In this document: one piece after another, positions 53,105 to 63,285 of the stretch
Layout: each line of letters opens with the position of its first letter
Numbering within the stretch: position 1 is the first letter of the stretch
Source: Hydrogenophaga sp.
GTDB taxonomy: Bacteria; Pseudomonadota; Gammaproteobacteria; Burkholderiales; Burkholderiaceae_C
Length of the DNA stretch: 64,000 nt
Assembly: GCF_014773545.1 (NCBI RefSeq)
Contig: NZ_SDDV01000010.1
Location: 1 to 64,000 of the forward strand
Reading direction: 5' to 3'
Made by a program: the position numbers and the translations under genes
The notes under the pieces: generated by a model
What the model saw: the letters and a program-made list of their open reading frames with translations, nothing else
Database searches by the model: none
Told to the model about the DNA's origin: nothing

Positions 53105-53566
53105 ATGACCATGACCCTGCGCAAATTATTTGTCGCACTGGCCGCTGCGCTGCTGCTGGTGCTGGCGCACCGGGCCTACGGCTGGCCGGGCGTGGCCGCC
53201 GTCTCGGGCGGCCTGTTGATGTGGCTGCTGCTGCACGTCACGCGCTTGCTGACGGTGCTGCAACGCGCCGCTCAACGCCCGCTGGGCCATATCGATAGCG
53301 CCGTCATGCTCAATGCCCGGCTGCGGGTGGGCGCTTCGCTGCTGCACGTGCTGGCGCAGACGCGCTCGCTCGGCGTGCTCGAATCAGCCGCCGGGGAGCA
53401 GCCCGAGCGCTATCGCTGGAGCGACAACAGCGGCTCGGCGCTGACGGCTGAGTTTCGCTCTGGCCGGCTGCTGCGCTGGACGCTGCTGCGTCCGAACGAC
53501 GGCACGCCCGCCGCACCGCCGCCAGACCCATCGCAGCCGCCCGTGCAGCCGCCCGTGCAACCGTAA
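53105..53566 (+). CDS. Hypothetical membrane protein
   Basis: Two N-terminal hydrophobic segments; Pro-rich tail DPSQPPVQPPVQP. Confidence 0.6.
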   Translation: MTMTLRKLFVALAAALLLVLAHRAYGWPGVAAVSGGLLMWLLLHVTRLLTVLQRAAQRPLGHIDSAVMLNARLRVGASLLHVLAQTRSLGVLESAAGEQPERYRWSDNSGSALTAEFRSGRLLRWTLLRPNDGTPAAPPPDPSQPPVQPPVQP

Positions 53567-53628
53567 AATCAAGCGCTTGGCGTGAGCACCCCAGCGCCAG
53601 CCATCCACTCAAAACAAAGGACGATTGC

Positions 53629-54579
53629 ATGAGCCCCCCACTTCCCTCGATGTCCGATCGCGACGGCAAAATCTGGATGGACGGCCAGATGGTCGATTGG
53701 CGCGACGCCAAGATCCATGTGCTGACCCACACCCTGCACTACGGCTGCGGCGCCTTCGAGGGCGTGCGAGCCTACCAAACCGCACAGGGCACGGCGATTT
53801 TCCGGTTGCAAGAGCACACCGAGCGCTTGTTCAACAGCGCCAAGATTCTGCGCATGAAAATCCCGTTCAGCCCGCAAGAGGTCAACGAGGCTCAACAGGC
53901 TGTGCTGCGAGAAAATCGGCTGGCCAGCGGCTACCTGCGCCCGCTGACCTGGATCGGCGACAAAAAACTGGGCGTCTCGCCCAAGGGCAACACGATTCAC
54001 CTGATGGTGGCCGCTTGGCCCTGGGGCGCCTATCTGGGCGAAGACGGCTTGCAGCGCGGCATCCGCGTCAAGACCAGCAGCTACACGCGCCACCACGTCA
54101 ACATCACCATGACGCAGGCCAAGGCGGTGTCCAACTACACCAACTCGATCCTGGCCAACATGGAAGTGACCGACGAAGGTTACGATGAAGCGCTGCTGCT
54201 CGACAGTTCAGGCTTTGTCAGCGAAGGTGCAGGAGAGAACATTTTCATCATCAAAAACGGGGTGATCTACACCCCCGATCTCTCGGCCGGCGCGCTCAAC
54301 GGCATCACCCGCAACACGGTGTTGCACATCGCGCGCGACCTCGGGCTGGAAGTGGTGCAAAAGCGCATCACGCGCGACGAGGTCTACATCGCCGACGAAG
54401 CCTTCTTCACCGGCACCGCAGCCGAAGTCACCCCCATCCGCGAACTCGACCGCATCGCGCTGGGCAAGGATGACTATCAGGGTTCACGCGGCCCGATCAC
54501 AGAAAAAATCCAGCGCGCGTTCTTTGACATCGTCAACGGCCGCAACCCGCAATACGCCCACTGGCTGACCCTGATTTGA
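53629..54579 (+). CDS. ilvE: Branched-chain amino acid aminotransferase
   Basis: HTLHYGCGAFEGVRAY, KAVSNYTNSILANMEVTDEGYDEALLLD. Confidence 0.95.
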   Translation: MSPPLPSMSDRDGKIWMDGQMVDWRDAKIHVLTHTLHYGCGAFEGVRAYQTAQGTAIFRLQEHTERLFNSAKILRMKIPFSPQEVNEAQQAVLRENRLASGYLRPLTWIGDKKLGVSPKGNTIHLMVAAWPWGAYLGEDGLQRGIRVKTSSYTRHHVNITMTQAKAVSNYTNSILANMEVTDEGYDEALLLDSSGFVSEGAGENIFIIKNGVIYTPDLSAGALNGITRNTVLHIARDLGLEVVQKRITRDEVYIADEAFFTGTAAEVTPIRELDRIALGKDDYQGSRGPITEKIQRAFFDIVNGRNPQYAHWLTLI

Positions 54580-54587
54580 GACGCCCC

Positions 54588-54794
54588 ATGAACCCTTCCA
54601 GCATCGAACTCGGCCCCCAGGATCTCAACGCCCAGGGCGGCATTTATTGCCCCAGCCCGCAAGCCGGCATGCAGCTCTGGAGCAGCCACCCCAAGGTCTA
54701 TCTGGATCTGACCAAGACCGGCGAGGCGCGCTGCCCCTACTGCGGCACGCTGTACCGGCTGAAGGCGGGCCAGGCGCTGGCACAGCGGCACTGA
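54588..54794 (+). CDS. Zinc-finger domain protein (zf-CHCC-like)
   Basis: [25 protein letters not shown]. Confidence 0.85.
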   Translation: MNPSSIELGPQDLNAQGGIYCPSPQAGMQLWSSHPKVYLDLTKTGEARCPYCGTLYRLKAGQALAQRH

Positions 54795-54822
54795 GCCCAT
54801 CTTACAAGCAGGAACCATCCAC

Positions 54823-55893
54823 ATGAGCATTCTCGTGACCGGCGGCGCCGGATTTATCGGCTCCAACTTCGTGCTCGACTGGCTGGCGCAGTCAGACGAG
54901 CCCATTGTCAACCTCGACAAACTCACCTACGCCGGCAACCTGGAAAACCTGGCCAGCCTGCAAGGCGACGCACGGCACCTTTTTGTGCGCGGCGACATTG
55001 GCGACTCGGCGCTGCTGGACGCGCTGCTGGCGCAGCACCGTCCGCGCGCGGTGCTCAACTTCGCTGCCGAAAGCCACGTCGACCGCAGCATCCACGGCCC
55101 GCAAGACTTCATCCAGACCAACGTGGTCGGCACTTTTGCCCTGCTCGAGGCGGTGCGCGCGCACTGGGGCGGCCTGCCCGAAGCGGAAAAAAGCGCCTTC
55201 CGCTTCCTGCATGTCAGCACCGATGAAGTCTACGGCAGCCTGGGACCGACCGACCCGGCCTTTACCGAGACGCACCGCGTCGAGCCCAACAGCCCTTACA
55301 GCGCCAGCAAAGCCGCCAGCGACCACCTGGTGCGCGCCTGGCACCACACCTACGGCCTGCCGGTACTCACCACCAACTGCAGCAACAACTACGGCCCTTA
55401 TCACTTTCCGGAAAAGCTGATCCCGCTAATGATTGTCAACGCGCTGGCAGGCTTGGCGCTGCCGGTCTATGGCGACGGCCTGCAGGTGCGCGACTGGCTT
55501 TATGTGAGGGACCACACCAGCGCCATTCGCCGCGTATTGCAAGCCGGTCGGCCAGGTGAGGTCTACAACGTCGGTGGCTGGAACGAAAAGCCCAACATCG
55601 AGATCGTCCACACCGTCTGCGCGCTGCTCGACGAGCTGCGCCCGCGGGCCGACGGCAAGTGCTACCGCGAGCAGATCAGCCATGTGCGAGACCGCCCCGG
55701 CCACGACCGGCGCTACGCCATCGACGCGCGCAAGATCGAGCGCGAACTGGGCTGGACGCCGGCCGAAACCTTTGAGAGCGGCATCCGCCAAACCGTGCAG
55801 TGGGTTTTGGATCACCCCGACTGGGTGGCACACGTGCAAAGCGGGGCCTACCGGCAATGGATACACCAGCACTACGCCGAGGCAGCGGCATGA
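54823..55893 (+). CDS. rfbB: dTDP-glucose 4,6-dehydratase
   Basis: [49 protein letters not shown]. Confidence 0.97.
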   Translation: MSILVTGGAGFIGSNFVLDWLAQSDEPIVNLDKLTYAGNLENLASLQGDARHLFVRGDIGDSALLDALLAQHRPRAVLNFAAESHVDRSIHGPQDFIQTNVVGTFALLEAVRAHWGGLPEAEKSAFRFLHVSTDEVYGSLGPTDPAFTETHRVEPNSPYSASKAASDHLVRAWHHTYGLPVLTTNCSNNYGPYHFPEKLIPLMIVNALAGLALPVYGDGLQVRDWLYVRDHTSAIRRVLQAGRPGEVYNVGGWNEKPNIEIVHTVCALLDELRPRADGKCYREQISHVRDRPGHDRRYAIDARKIERELGWTPAETFESGIRQTVQWVLDHPDWVAHVQSGAYRQWIHQHYAEAAA

Positions 55894-56789
55894 AAATTCT
55901 GCTGCTGGGAAAGAACGGCCAGCTCGGCTGGGAACTGCAGCGCAGCCTGGCCCCGCTGGGCGAACTGGTGGCGCTCGACCGCACGGGCGAGCCGCAGCGC
56001 GGCCTGTGCGGCGACCTTGCGCAGCCGCAGGCACTGGCCGCCACGGTGTTGCAGCTCAAGCCAGACCTGATCGTCAATGCCGCCGCCCACACCGCCGTCG
56101 ACCGGGCCGAAAGCGAACCCGATCTGGCCCATACCCTGAACGCGCTGGCCCCGGGCGCGCTGGCCCAGGCCGCGCAGGCCTGCGCTGCGCTGCTGGTGCA
56201 CTACAGCACCGACTACGTGTTCGACGGCAGCGGCACCGCGCCTTGGCACGAGCACGCTGCCACCGGCCCGCTCAACGTCTACGGGCGCAGCAAGCTGGAA
56301 GGCGAACGCTTGATCGCGGCCTCAGGAGCGCGCCACCTGATCTTTCGCACCAGTTGGGTGTACGCCGCGCGCGGCGGCAATTTTGCCAAAACCATGTGGC
56401 AACTGGCGCGGGAACGCGAACGTCTGACCGTGATCGATGACCAGGTCGGCGCCCCCACCGGTGCCGACCTGATCGCCGACGTCAGCGCCCACGCCATCCG
56501 CCAGACGCTGCGCCAGCCGCAGGCGGGTGGCATCTACCACCTGGCGGCTGCGGGTGAAACCTCCTGGCATGGCTACGCCCGCTGGGTCATAGACAGCGCC
56601 CGCGCGCTCCATCCCGAACAGCCGCTGGCCGTGCAAGAGCTGGCCCCGGTACCCAGCAGCGCCTTTCCCACACCCGCGCGCCGCCCCCTCAACTCGCGCC
56701 TGGACACCAGCCGCCTGCGTCAGACCTTCGACCTGAACCTGCCCGAATGGCAACATGGCGTGCGTCGTATGCTGATCGAGATGGTCTGA
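55890..56789 (+). CDS. rfbD: dTDP-4-dehydrorhamnose reductase
   Basis: [44 protein letters not shown]. Confidence 0.95.
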   Translation: MKILLLGKNGQLGWELQRSLAPLGELVALDRTGEPQRGLCGDLAQPQALAATVLQLKPDLIVNAAAHTAVDRAESEPDLAHTLNALAPGALAQAAQACAALLVHYSTDYVFDGSGTAPWHEHAATGPLNVYGRSKLEGERLIAASGARHLIFRTSWVYAARGGNFAKTMWQLARERERLTVIDDQVGAPTGADLIADVSAHAIRQTLRQPQAGGIYHLAAAGETSWHGYARWVIDSARALHPEQPLAVQELAPVPSSAFPTPARRPLNSRLDTSRLRQTFDLNLPEWQHGVRRMLIEMV

Positions 56790-56820
56790 CCGTGACCCGA
56801 AGCGTCTCCAGGGCGTCTGC

Positions 56821-56920
56821 ATGACTCAGCGCAACAACAGCACTCTGCTCGGTGACTCCGGCCACACCAGCGCTCGGCAAACAAGGGGCGCCGGTGTACG
56901 ACAAGCCAATGAACTCCTTC
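56821..56920 (+). pseudogene. rfbA: rfbA (glucose-1-phosphate thymidylyltransferase) N-terminal remnant
   Basis: ATG reads MTQRNNSTLLGDSGHT (compare MTQRKGIILAGGSGTR); after a frame change it reads PATPALGKQGAPVYDKPM (compare PATLALSKQLLPVYDKPM). It follows rfbB-rfbD. Confidence 0.75.
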
Positions 56921-56943
56921 GTCCGGATTGAGTCTGCTCCAGC

Positions 56944-57270
56944 ATGAGTCAGATTGCTGCTTTTTGTCGTCGCATCCTGGGCGCGGTGTTCAAGCTCGTG
57001 CTGGGGCTGGCGCTGGCCGTGTTCGCGCTGAGTTTTCTGCTGGCTGCCTTGCTGCTGCTATTGCTCTCCTCGCTCTGGTCGCTGTTGAATGGGCGCAAGC
57101 CCGTGCCGCTGCTGCTGCTGCAGCAACTGCGCGAACTCAGCCGCCGCTTGCGCGCTGCGGCCTGGATGCGCGCCCGACCGGGGCGACGCGCCTCAGGCAG
57201 CGCCGAGGTGCTCGACATTCAGGCACTTGAGGTGCCCGAGCCGGCGCAGCCGGACCGGGCACCGCGCTGA
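56944..57270 (+). CDS. Small hypothetical membrane protein
   Basis: Hydrophobic segment LKLVLGLALAVFALSFLLAALLLLLLSSLWSLL. Confidence 0.55.
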   Translation: MSQIAAFCRRILGAVFKLVLGLALAVFALSFLLAALLLLLLSSLWSLLNGRKPVPLLLLQQLRELSRRLRAAAWMRARPGRRASGSAEVLDIQALEVPEPAQPDRAPR

Positions 57271-57278
57271 ACACGCGC

Positions 57279-58199
57279 TCAGTCCGGCTCGTTCGATTCA
57301 TCCTTGCGCCGCGCCAGCGCGGCCTGGTAGAGCGCGTTGCGCGGCCAAGCGGTGATCTCGGCGCACAGCTTGACGGCGGTTTTCAGTGGCAACTCGGCCA
57401 GCAGCACATCGAGTGTGCGCAGCGCCTTTGCGTCAGCGGCAGCGGGGGGAGCGCTTTGCAGCGGGTGCAGCAACAAGACGAATTCGCCGCGCCTGCGCTG
57501 TGCATCGGCTTGCAGCCAGGCGGCAAAGTCTTGCGCACGCAGCAGCACCACTTGTTCAAACTGTTTGGTCAGCTCGCGGCCCACGCTCAGACCACGCTCG
57601 CCCAGCACGGCCAGATCGTGTGCCAGCGCCTCTATGCGGTGCGGCGCCTCCAGCAGCACACAGGCGCGCGCGTCTGCGCCTATGGCCTGCACCTGGCGCT
57701 GGCGCTCGCCGGCCTTGCTGGAGAGGAATCCGGCAACGACGAAACCACCGTCGCGGTCCAGCGCGCCGGCCACGCTGAGCAAGGCGGTGATGCTGCTGGG
57801 GCCGGGAATCGGCACGCAGCGCAGACCGGCCGCCGTCACCAGCGCCACCAGCCGCGCGCCGGGGTCGCTCACGCCGGGCGTGCCGGCGTCGCTGACGTAG
57901 GCCACGCGCTGACCAGCTTGCAGCCGTTGCAGCACCGTCTGCGCCGCCTCGACCTCGTTGTGCTGGTGCAGCGCCAGCAGCGGCTTGTGCAAGCCATAGC
58001 CCTGCAGCAGGCCAGCGCTGTGGCGCGTGTCCTCGCAGGCCACGCAGTCGACCAGCGACAGCAGGTGCAGCGCGCGCAAACCGATATCAGCCAGGTTGCC
58101 GATGGGTGTTGCCACCAGGTAGAGCGCGCCTTGCGGATAATGCTGATGTGCGGCCGCTTCGTGCGCGGCGGCCAACAAAGTGGCGGGGCAAGATGACAA
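57279..58199 (-). CDS. rsmI: 16S rRNA (cytidine(1402)-2'-O)-methyltransferase
   Basis: LYLVATPIGNLADIGLRAL, ACEDTRHSAGLL, SDAGTPGVSDPG, GPSSITALLSVAG. Confidence 0.96.
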   Translation of the reverse strand: MSSCPATLLAAAHEAAAHQHYPQGALYLVATPIGNLADIGLRALHLLSLVDCVACEDTRHSAGLLQGYGLHKPLLALHQHNEVEAAQTVLQRLQAGQRVAYVSDAGTPGVSDPGARLVALVTAAGLRCVPIPGPSSITALLSVAGALDRDGGFVVAGFLSSKAGERQRQVQAIGADARACVLLEAPHRIEALAHDLAVLGERGLSVGRELTKQFEQVVLLRAQDFAAWLQADAQRRRGEFVLLLHPLQSAPPAAADAKALRTLDVLLAELPLKTAVKLCAEITAWPRNALYQAALARRKDESNEPD

Positions 58200-58207
58200 G
58201 GTGCTCG

Positions 58208-58648
58208 ATGCTCAGGAATTGGATTTTCAGGCGCGGCCCCACCTCCGGCGCAGCGGCGCAGCCGGCCAGCAAGACGCCGGGCGCCGCCGCCGAAGACGCT
58301 GCGCTGAAGCATTTGCAACAGCACGGCCTGCAACTGGTGCAACGCAACTATAAAACCCCGGGCCGAGGCGGCGGCGAAGTCGATCTCATTATGCGCGAGC
58401 CCGACGGCACCCTGGTGTTTGTCGAGGTGCGACAGCGCTCTGGCATCAGCCAGGGCGGCGCCGCTGCCAGCATAGACGCGCGCAAGCAACGCCGCCTGGT
58501 GCTGGCGGCGCGGCACTTTTTGCTGCGGCTGGGAACGACACCTCCATGCCGCTTTGACGCCGTGCTGCTCGAAGGTCGCGCCAACAGCGCCGACTTGACG
58601 CGCATCGAGTGGCTGCGCGCGGCTTTCGACGTCCCACAAACCTTTTGA
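58208..58648 (+). CDS. yraN: YraN family (UPF0102) protein
   Basis: GEVDLIMREPDGTLVFVEVRQRS; divergent from rsmI. Confidence 0.9.
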   Translation: MLRNWIFRRGPTSGAAAQPASKTPGAAAEDAALKHLQQHGLQLVQRNYKTPGRGGGEVDLIMREPDGTLVFVEVRQRSGISQGGAAASIDARKQRRLVLAARHFLLRLGTTPPCRFDAVLLEGRANSADLTRIEWLRAAFDVPQTF

Positions 58649-58675
58649 GATCAACCGCAACGCTATCATCGCCCC

Positions 58676-59296
58676 ATGCTTTTGCAACGCATACAACAAC
58701 AGTTCATCGACAGCGCCGATCTCAAGTACCAGTGCGCGCAGTCGCTCGCGCCGGTGGTGCAAGACGCCATCGCCGCGGTGCTGGCCTGCGTCACCGGCGG
58801 CGGCAAGGTGCTGGCCTGTGGCAATGGAGCATCGGCGGCGGCGGCGCAGCACTTCGCGGCCAGCTTCATGGGCCGCTATGAGCGCGAGCGCCCGGAACTG
58901 GCCGCCCTCTCGCTGGCGGCCGACGCCGCCGTGCTGACCGGCATCGCGACCGATTTCGACGGCCGCTCGGTTTACGCGCGCCAAGTGCGCGCGCTCGGGC
59001 AGGCCGCCGACGTGCTGCTGGTGCTGAGCACCAGCGGCAACTCGGCCAACGTGCTGGCGGCGGTGCAGGCCGCGCACGAGCGCGACATGACCGTGCTGGC
59101 CCTGAGCGGCGCGCGCGGCGGCCAACTGGCGCGGTTGCTGCGCGACACCGACGTGCACGTGTGCGTGCCGCACGATCTGCCGGCCCGTATTCTGGAAGTG
59201 CAACACTTGATTCTGCACTGCATTTGCGATGGCGTGGACGCCCAGTTGCTGGGTCTGCCTGACGCCATCACCCCTGAACAGGAGCGCTCCTCATGA
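58676..59296 (+). CDS. SIS domain protein, DiaA/GmhA-like
   Basis: GGGKVLACGNGASAAAAQHFAASFMGRYERERPELAALSL. Confidence 0.92.
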   Translation: MLLQRIQQQFIDSADLKYQCAQSLAPVVQDAIAAVLACVTGGGKVLACGNGASAAAAQHFAASFMGRYERERPELAALSLAADAAVLTGIATDFDGRSVYARQVRALGQAADVLLVLSTSGNSANVLAAVQAAHERDMTVLALSGARGGQLARLLRDTDVHVCVPHDLPARILEVQHLILHCICDGVDAQLLGLPDAITPEQERSS

Positions 59297-59958
59297 AGAC
59301 CCGTCCATCCACCCGCTGGAGCCGGCTGGCCGTCAGCACCCTCGCTGTCGTGCTGCTCGGCACCGGCGTTTCGGCCTGTGCACCGCTGGTGGTCGGCGCT
59401 GGCGTGACCACCGTCCTGGTGGCGACCGACCGGCGCACCTCGGGCGCGATGCTGGAAGACAAAGGCATAGAGCTGCGCGCGGCCAACCGCCTGCGCGATC
59501 AGATCGGCGAACGCGGCCGGGTGTCAGTCACCAGCTACAACCGCCGCGTGCTGCTGACCGGAGAAGTCGCCAATGAGCAGGATCGGTTGCTGGCCGAGCG
59601 CACCGTCGCTGCGGTGGAAAACGTCAGCGGCGTCTTCAACGAACTCGCGCTGCTGGACGTGGCGTCGCTGGCGCAGCGCTCCTCAGACCTGCTGCTCACC
59701 GGGCGGGCCAAAGCAGCGCTGGTTGAGGCGCGCGACCTGTTTGCCAACGCCTTTCATGTGACCACCAGCCGCGGCACGGTCTACCTGATGGGCCGGGTGA
59801 CGCAACGCGAAGCCAACCGGGCCACCGAGGTGTTGCGCAACACCCAGGGCGTGCAGCGCGTGGTGCGCATGATGGAGATCATCAGCGAAGAAGAACTGGC
59901 GCGCCTGCAACCCAAACCGGCCGGCGTGCCCAGCCCCGACACCGGCCGCAATCCCTGA
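59293..59958 (+). CDS. BON domain lipoprotein
   Basis: Lipobox-like VSACAPL; two BON repeats (VTSYNRRVLLTGEVANEQDRLLAERTVAAVENVSGVFNEL). Confidence 0.9.
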   Translation: MKTRPSTRWSRLAVSTLAVVLLGTGVSACAPLVVGAGVTTVLVATDRRTSGAMLEDKGIELRAANRLRDQIGERGRVSVTSYNRRVLLTGEVANEQDRLLAERTVAAVENVSGVFNELALLDVASLAQRSSDLLLTGRAKAALVEARDLFANAFHVTTSRGTVYLMGRVTQREANRATEVLRNTQGVQRVVRMMEIISEEELARLQPKPAGVPSPDTGRNP

Positions 59959-60050
59959 CAGCGCTGCGCCGGTGCGGCACGCCAAGCGGGCCGCGTGCGC
60001 GCTTGCTGCGCTTTCCCGTGCGCTCAGGTTCGCGCCTGCGCTGCCCCGGT

Positions 60051-60944
60051 TCAGCGCAAGCGTTTGATCAGGCTGGAGGTGTCGAGCCGGTTGTCTCCCG
60101 CGGCTTGCAAGTCGGCGTAGAACTGGTCGACCAGCGCCGTCACCGGCAGCCGTGCGCCGTTGCGCCGGGCCTCGGCCAACACCAGTCCGAGGTCTTTTCG
60201 CATCCAGTCGACCGCAAAGCCAAAGTCGAATTGGTCGGCCAGCATGGTCTTGGCCCGCTGCTCGAGCTGCCAGCTCTGCGCCGCACCCTGGCTGATGAGG
60301 TCGACCGCGCGCTCCATGTCAAGCCCGGCCTGCTGGCCAAAGGCGAGCGCTTCCGCCAAGCCTTGCAGCAAACCGGCGATGCAGATCTGGTTCACCATCT
60401 TGGTGAGCTGACCGGCCCCGCTGTCACCCATGCGCACGCAGACTTTGGCGTAGTTCAGCAGCAGCGGCCGCACCGCATCAAAAGCCGCTTGTTCGCCGCC
60501 GCACATGACGCTGAGCGCACCGTTTTGCGCGCCCACCTGACCGCCCGAGACCGGCGCGTCGATGAAGCCCAGGCCGCGCTGGCTGGCGTTCGCATACAGG
60601 GTGCGCGCCAGCGTGGCCGAACTGGTGGTGTGGTCGACCAACACCGCGCCCGCCGCCATGCCAGCGAAGGCACCGTCGTCGCCCAGCGTGATGCCGAGCA
60701 CGTCGTCGTCGTTGCCGACACAGGAAAACACAAACTCGGCGCCTTGCACCGCAGTGCGCGGCGTGGGTTGCGCCCGGCCGCCGAATTGCGCCACCCAGGC
60801 CTGTGCCTTGGCCGGGCTGCGGTTGTAGACCGTGACGACGTGACCGGCGCGCGCCAGGTGCGCGGCCATCGGGTGGCCCATCACACCCAGGCCCAAAAAG
60901 GCGACCCGCCGTGCTGGCGTCGATTCATAACTGCGACGGGTCAT
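60051..60944 (-). CDS. NAD(P)-dependent 3-hydroxyacid dehydrogenase (HIBADH family)
   Basis: VAFLGLGVMGHPMAAHLARAGHVVTVYNRS; FIDAPVSGGQVGA. Confidence 0.92.
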   Translation of the reverse strand: MTRRSYESTPARRVAFLGLGVMGHPMAAHLARAGHVVTVYNRSPAKAQAWVAQFGGRAQPTPRTAVQGAEFVFSCVGNDDDVLGITLGDDGAFAGMAAGAVLVDHTTSSATLARTLYANASQRGLGFIDAPVSGGQVGAQNGALSVMCGGEQAAFDAVRPLLLNYAKVCVRMGDSGAGQLTKMVNQICIAGLLQGLAEALAFGQQAGLDMERAVDLISQGAAQSWQLEQRAKTMLADQFDFGFAVDWMRKDLGLVLAEARRNGARLPVTALVDQFYADLQAAGDNRLDTSSLIKRLR

Positions 60945-61006
60945 GTCAAGTGTCGTGGCTTGTCTTTACGCTGGAGTCTGGGCCGCCAAGCCGCTTGCCT
61001 GGCGCA

Positions 61007-62143
61007 TCAGCCGATCGTCATGTGTTCGGTGCCAGCGGCCAGGTTGTGCGACTTGGCACGCCGGCTGTTGAGCTTGATTTGCAGCCGCAAGTCGTTGACC
61101 GAGTCGGCGTTGCGCAGCGCGTCTTCGTAGCTGACTAATTCGACTTCAAAGGCGTCGAACAAGGCCTGGTCGAAGGTCTGCATGCCCAGGTTGCCGCTCC
61201 TTTTCATGATCTCCTTGATCTCGGCCACCTCGCCTTTGAAGATCAGATCGGCAATCAGCGGCGAATTGAGCATCACCTCGACCGCGGCAAAACGGCCTTT
61301 GCCGTCTTGGCGCGGCACCAGGCGCTGCGAGATCAGGCCGCGCAGATTGAGCGAGAGGTCCATCAGCAGTTGCGAGCGGCGCTCTTCGGGAAAGAAGTTG
61401 ATGATGCGATCGAGCGCCTGGTTGGCGTTGTTGGCGTGCAGCGTGGCCAGACACAGGTGCCCGGTCTCGGAAAACTGGATCGCGTGCTCCATGGTTTCAC
61501 GGTCGCGAATCTCGCCCATCAAAATCACGTCCGGCGCCTGGCGCAAGGTGTTCTTCAGCGCCACCTCCCAGTTGTCGGTATCCAGCCCGACCTCGCGCTG
61601 CGTGATGACGCAGTTCTTGTGCGGGTGCACGAATTCCACCGGGTCTTCGATGGTGATGATGTGGCCGTGGGTGTTTTCGTTGCGCCAGTCCACCATGGCT
61701 GCCAGCGTGGTCGACTTGCCTGAGCCGGTGGCTCCGGCGATGATGCCCAGACCGCGTTTGGACAGCGCCACCTCTTTGAGCACCTGCGGCAGACCGAGCC
61801 GGTCTATGGTCGGCAACACGGTCGCAATGGTGCGCAAGACCATGCCGATCTTGCCCTGCTGAATGAAGGCGCTGACCCGAAAGCGACCGATCGCCGGTGG
61901 CGCAATGGCGAAATTGCATTCCTTGCTGCGCTCGAACTCGGCCGCCTGCTTGTCGTTCATGATGGCGCGCGCCAGCGCCAGCGTGTGGCTGGCGTTGAGC
62001 GGCTGCGGCGAGACCTTGATCACCTTGCCGTCGACCTTGATCGCCGGCGGGAAGTCGGCGGTCAGGAACAAGTCGCTGCCGTTGCGGCTGAGCATCAGGC
62101 GCAACAGGTCATTGATGAATTTGGATGCCTGGTCGCGTTCCAT
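61007..62143 (-). CDS. pilU: Twitching motility ATPase PilU
   Basis: ATGSGKSTTLAAMVDWRN, EDPVEFVHPHK, AEIKEIMKRSGNLGMQTFDQAL; adjacent to pilT. Confidence 0.93.
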   Translation of the reverse strand: MERDQASKFINDLLRLMLSRNGSDLFLTADFPPAIKVDGKVIKVSPQPLNASHTLALARAIMNDKQAAEFERSKECNFAIAPPAIGRFRVSAFIQQGKIGMVLRTIATVLPTIDRLGLPQVLKEVALSKRGLGIIAGATGSGKSTTLAAMVDWRNENTHGHIITIEDPVEFVHPHKNCVITQREVGLDTDNWEVALKNTLRQAPDVILMGEIRDRETMEHAIQFSETGHLCLATLHANNANQALDRIINFFPEERRSQLLMDLSLNLRGLISQRLVPRQDGKGRFAAVEVMLNSPLIADLIFKGEVAEIKEIMKRSGNLGMQTFDQALFDAFEVELVSYEDALRNADSVNDLRLQIKLNSRRAKSHNLAAGTEHMTIG

Positions 62144-62206
62144 GGTGGTCGGGAGCTCTGGGTGATGTGGGACTCGGGCCGGTGTGGGTGAGCGCCGCAA
62201 GCCGCT

Positions 62207-63250
62207 TCAGCCTGGGAAATTCTCCGGAATTTTTGCCTTGCTGCGCGCCTCGGCCGGGCTGATGATGTTGCGCTTGACCAGGTCGCTCAGATTCTGGTCC
62301 AGCGTCTGCATGCCGACACCGCTGCCGGTCTGGATCACCGAGTACATTTGCGCCACCTTGGCCTCACGAATCAGGTTGCGAATGGCGCTGGTGCCGAGCA
62401 TGATTTCGTGCGCCGCCACGCGGCCGCTGCCGTCTTTCATCTTGCACAGCGTCTGCGAGATCACCGCCACCAAAGATTCGGACAACATGGCGCGCACCAT
62501 GTCTTTTTCTTCTGCCGGGAAGACGTCTATGACGCGGTCAATGGTCTTGGCCGCGCTGGAAGTGTGCAGCGTGCCCAGCACCAAGTGGCCGGTTTCGGCG
62601 GCGGTCATGGCCAGCCGGATGGTTTCGAGGTCGCGCAGCTCGCCGACCAAAATCGCGTCCGGGTCTTCGCGCAGCGCCGAACGCAGCGCGTTGGCAAAGC
62701 TCAGCGTGTGCGGCCCGACCTCGCGCTGATTCACCAGACATTTCTTCGATACATGCACGAATTCGACCGGGTCTTCCACCGTCAGAATGTGGCCGTACTC
62801 GGTTTCGTTGAGGTGATTGACCATGGCCGCCAGCGTGGTCGACTTGCCCGAACCGGTCGGGCCAGTCACCAGTACCAGGCCGCGCGGGCGCAGCGCGAGC
62901 TCGGCAAAAATTTTCGGCGTGTTGAGCTGCTCAAGGGTGAGAATCTTGCTCGGAATAGTGCGAAACACCGCCCCGGCGCCGCGGTTGTGGTTGAAGGCGT
63001 TGACGCGAAAACGCGCCAAACCTTCGATCTCGAACGAAAAATCACACTCCAGGAATTCTTCGAAATGCTTGCGCTGGCTGTCGTTCATGATGTCATACAT
63101 CATGCCGTGCACCTGCTTGTGGTCCAGCGGTTCGACGTTGATGCGACGCACATCGCCATGCACCCGTATCATGGGCGGCAGGCCGGCCGACAGGTGCAAA
63201 TCGGAGGCTTTGTGTTTGACGCTGAAAGCCAGCAGTTGGGTGATGTCCAT
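62207..63250 (-). CDS. pilT: Twitching motility ATPase PilT
   Basis: MDITQLLAFSVKHKASDLHLSAGLPPMIRVHGDVRR; GPTGSGKSTTLAAM. Confidence 0.97.
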   Translation of the reverse strand: MDITQLLAFSVKHKASDLHLSAGLPPMIRVHGDVRRINVEPLDHKQVHGMMYDIMNDSQRKHFEEFLECDFSFEIEGLARFRVNAFNHNRGAGAVFRTIPSKILTLEQLNTPKIFAELALRPRGLVLVTGPTGSGKSTTLAAMVNHLNETEYGHILTVEDPVEFVHVSKKCLVNQREVGPHTLSFANALRSALREDPDAILVGELRDLETIRLAMTAAETGHLVLGTLHTSSAAKTIDRVIDVFPAEEKDMVRAMLSESLVAVISQTLCKMKDGSGRVAAHEIMLGTSAIRNLIREAKVAQMYSVIQTGSGVGMQTLDQNLSDLVKRNIISPAEARSKAKIPENFPG

Positions 63251-63285
63251 GCCTGGATTCGGTGCGGTGTTGTAACGCTCTCATT

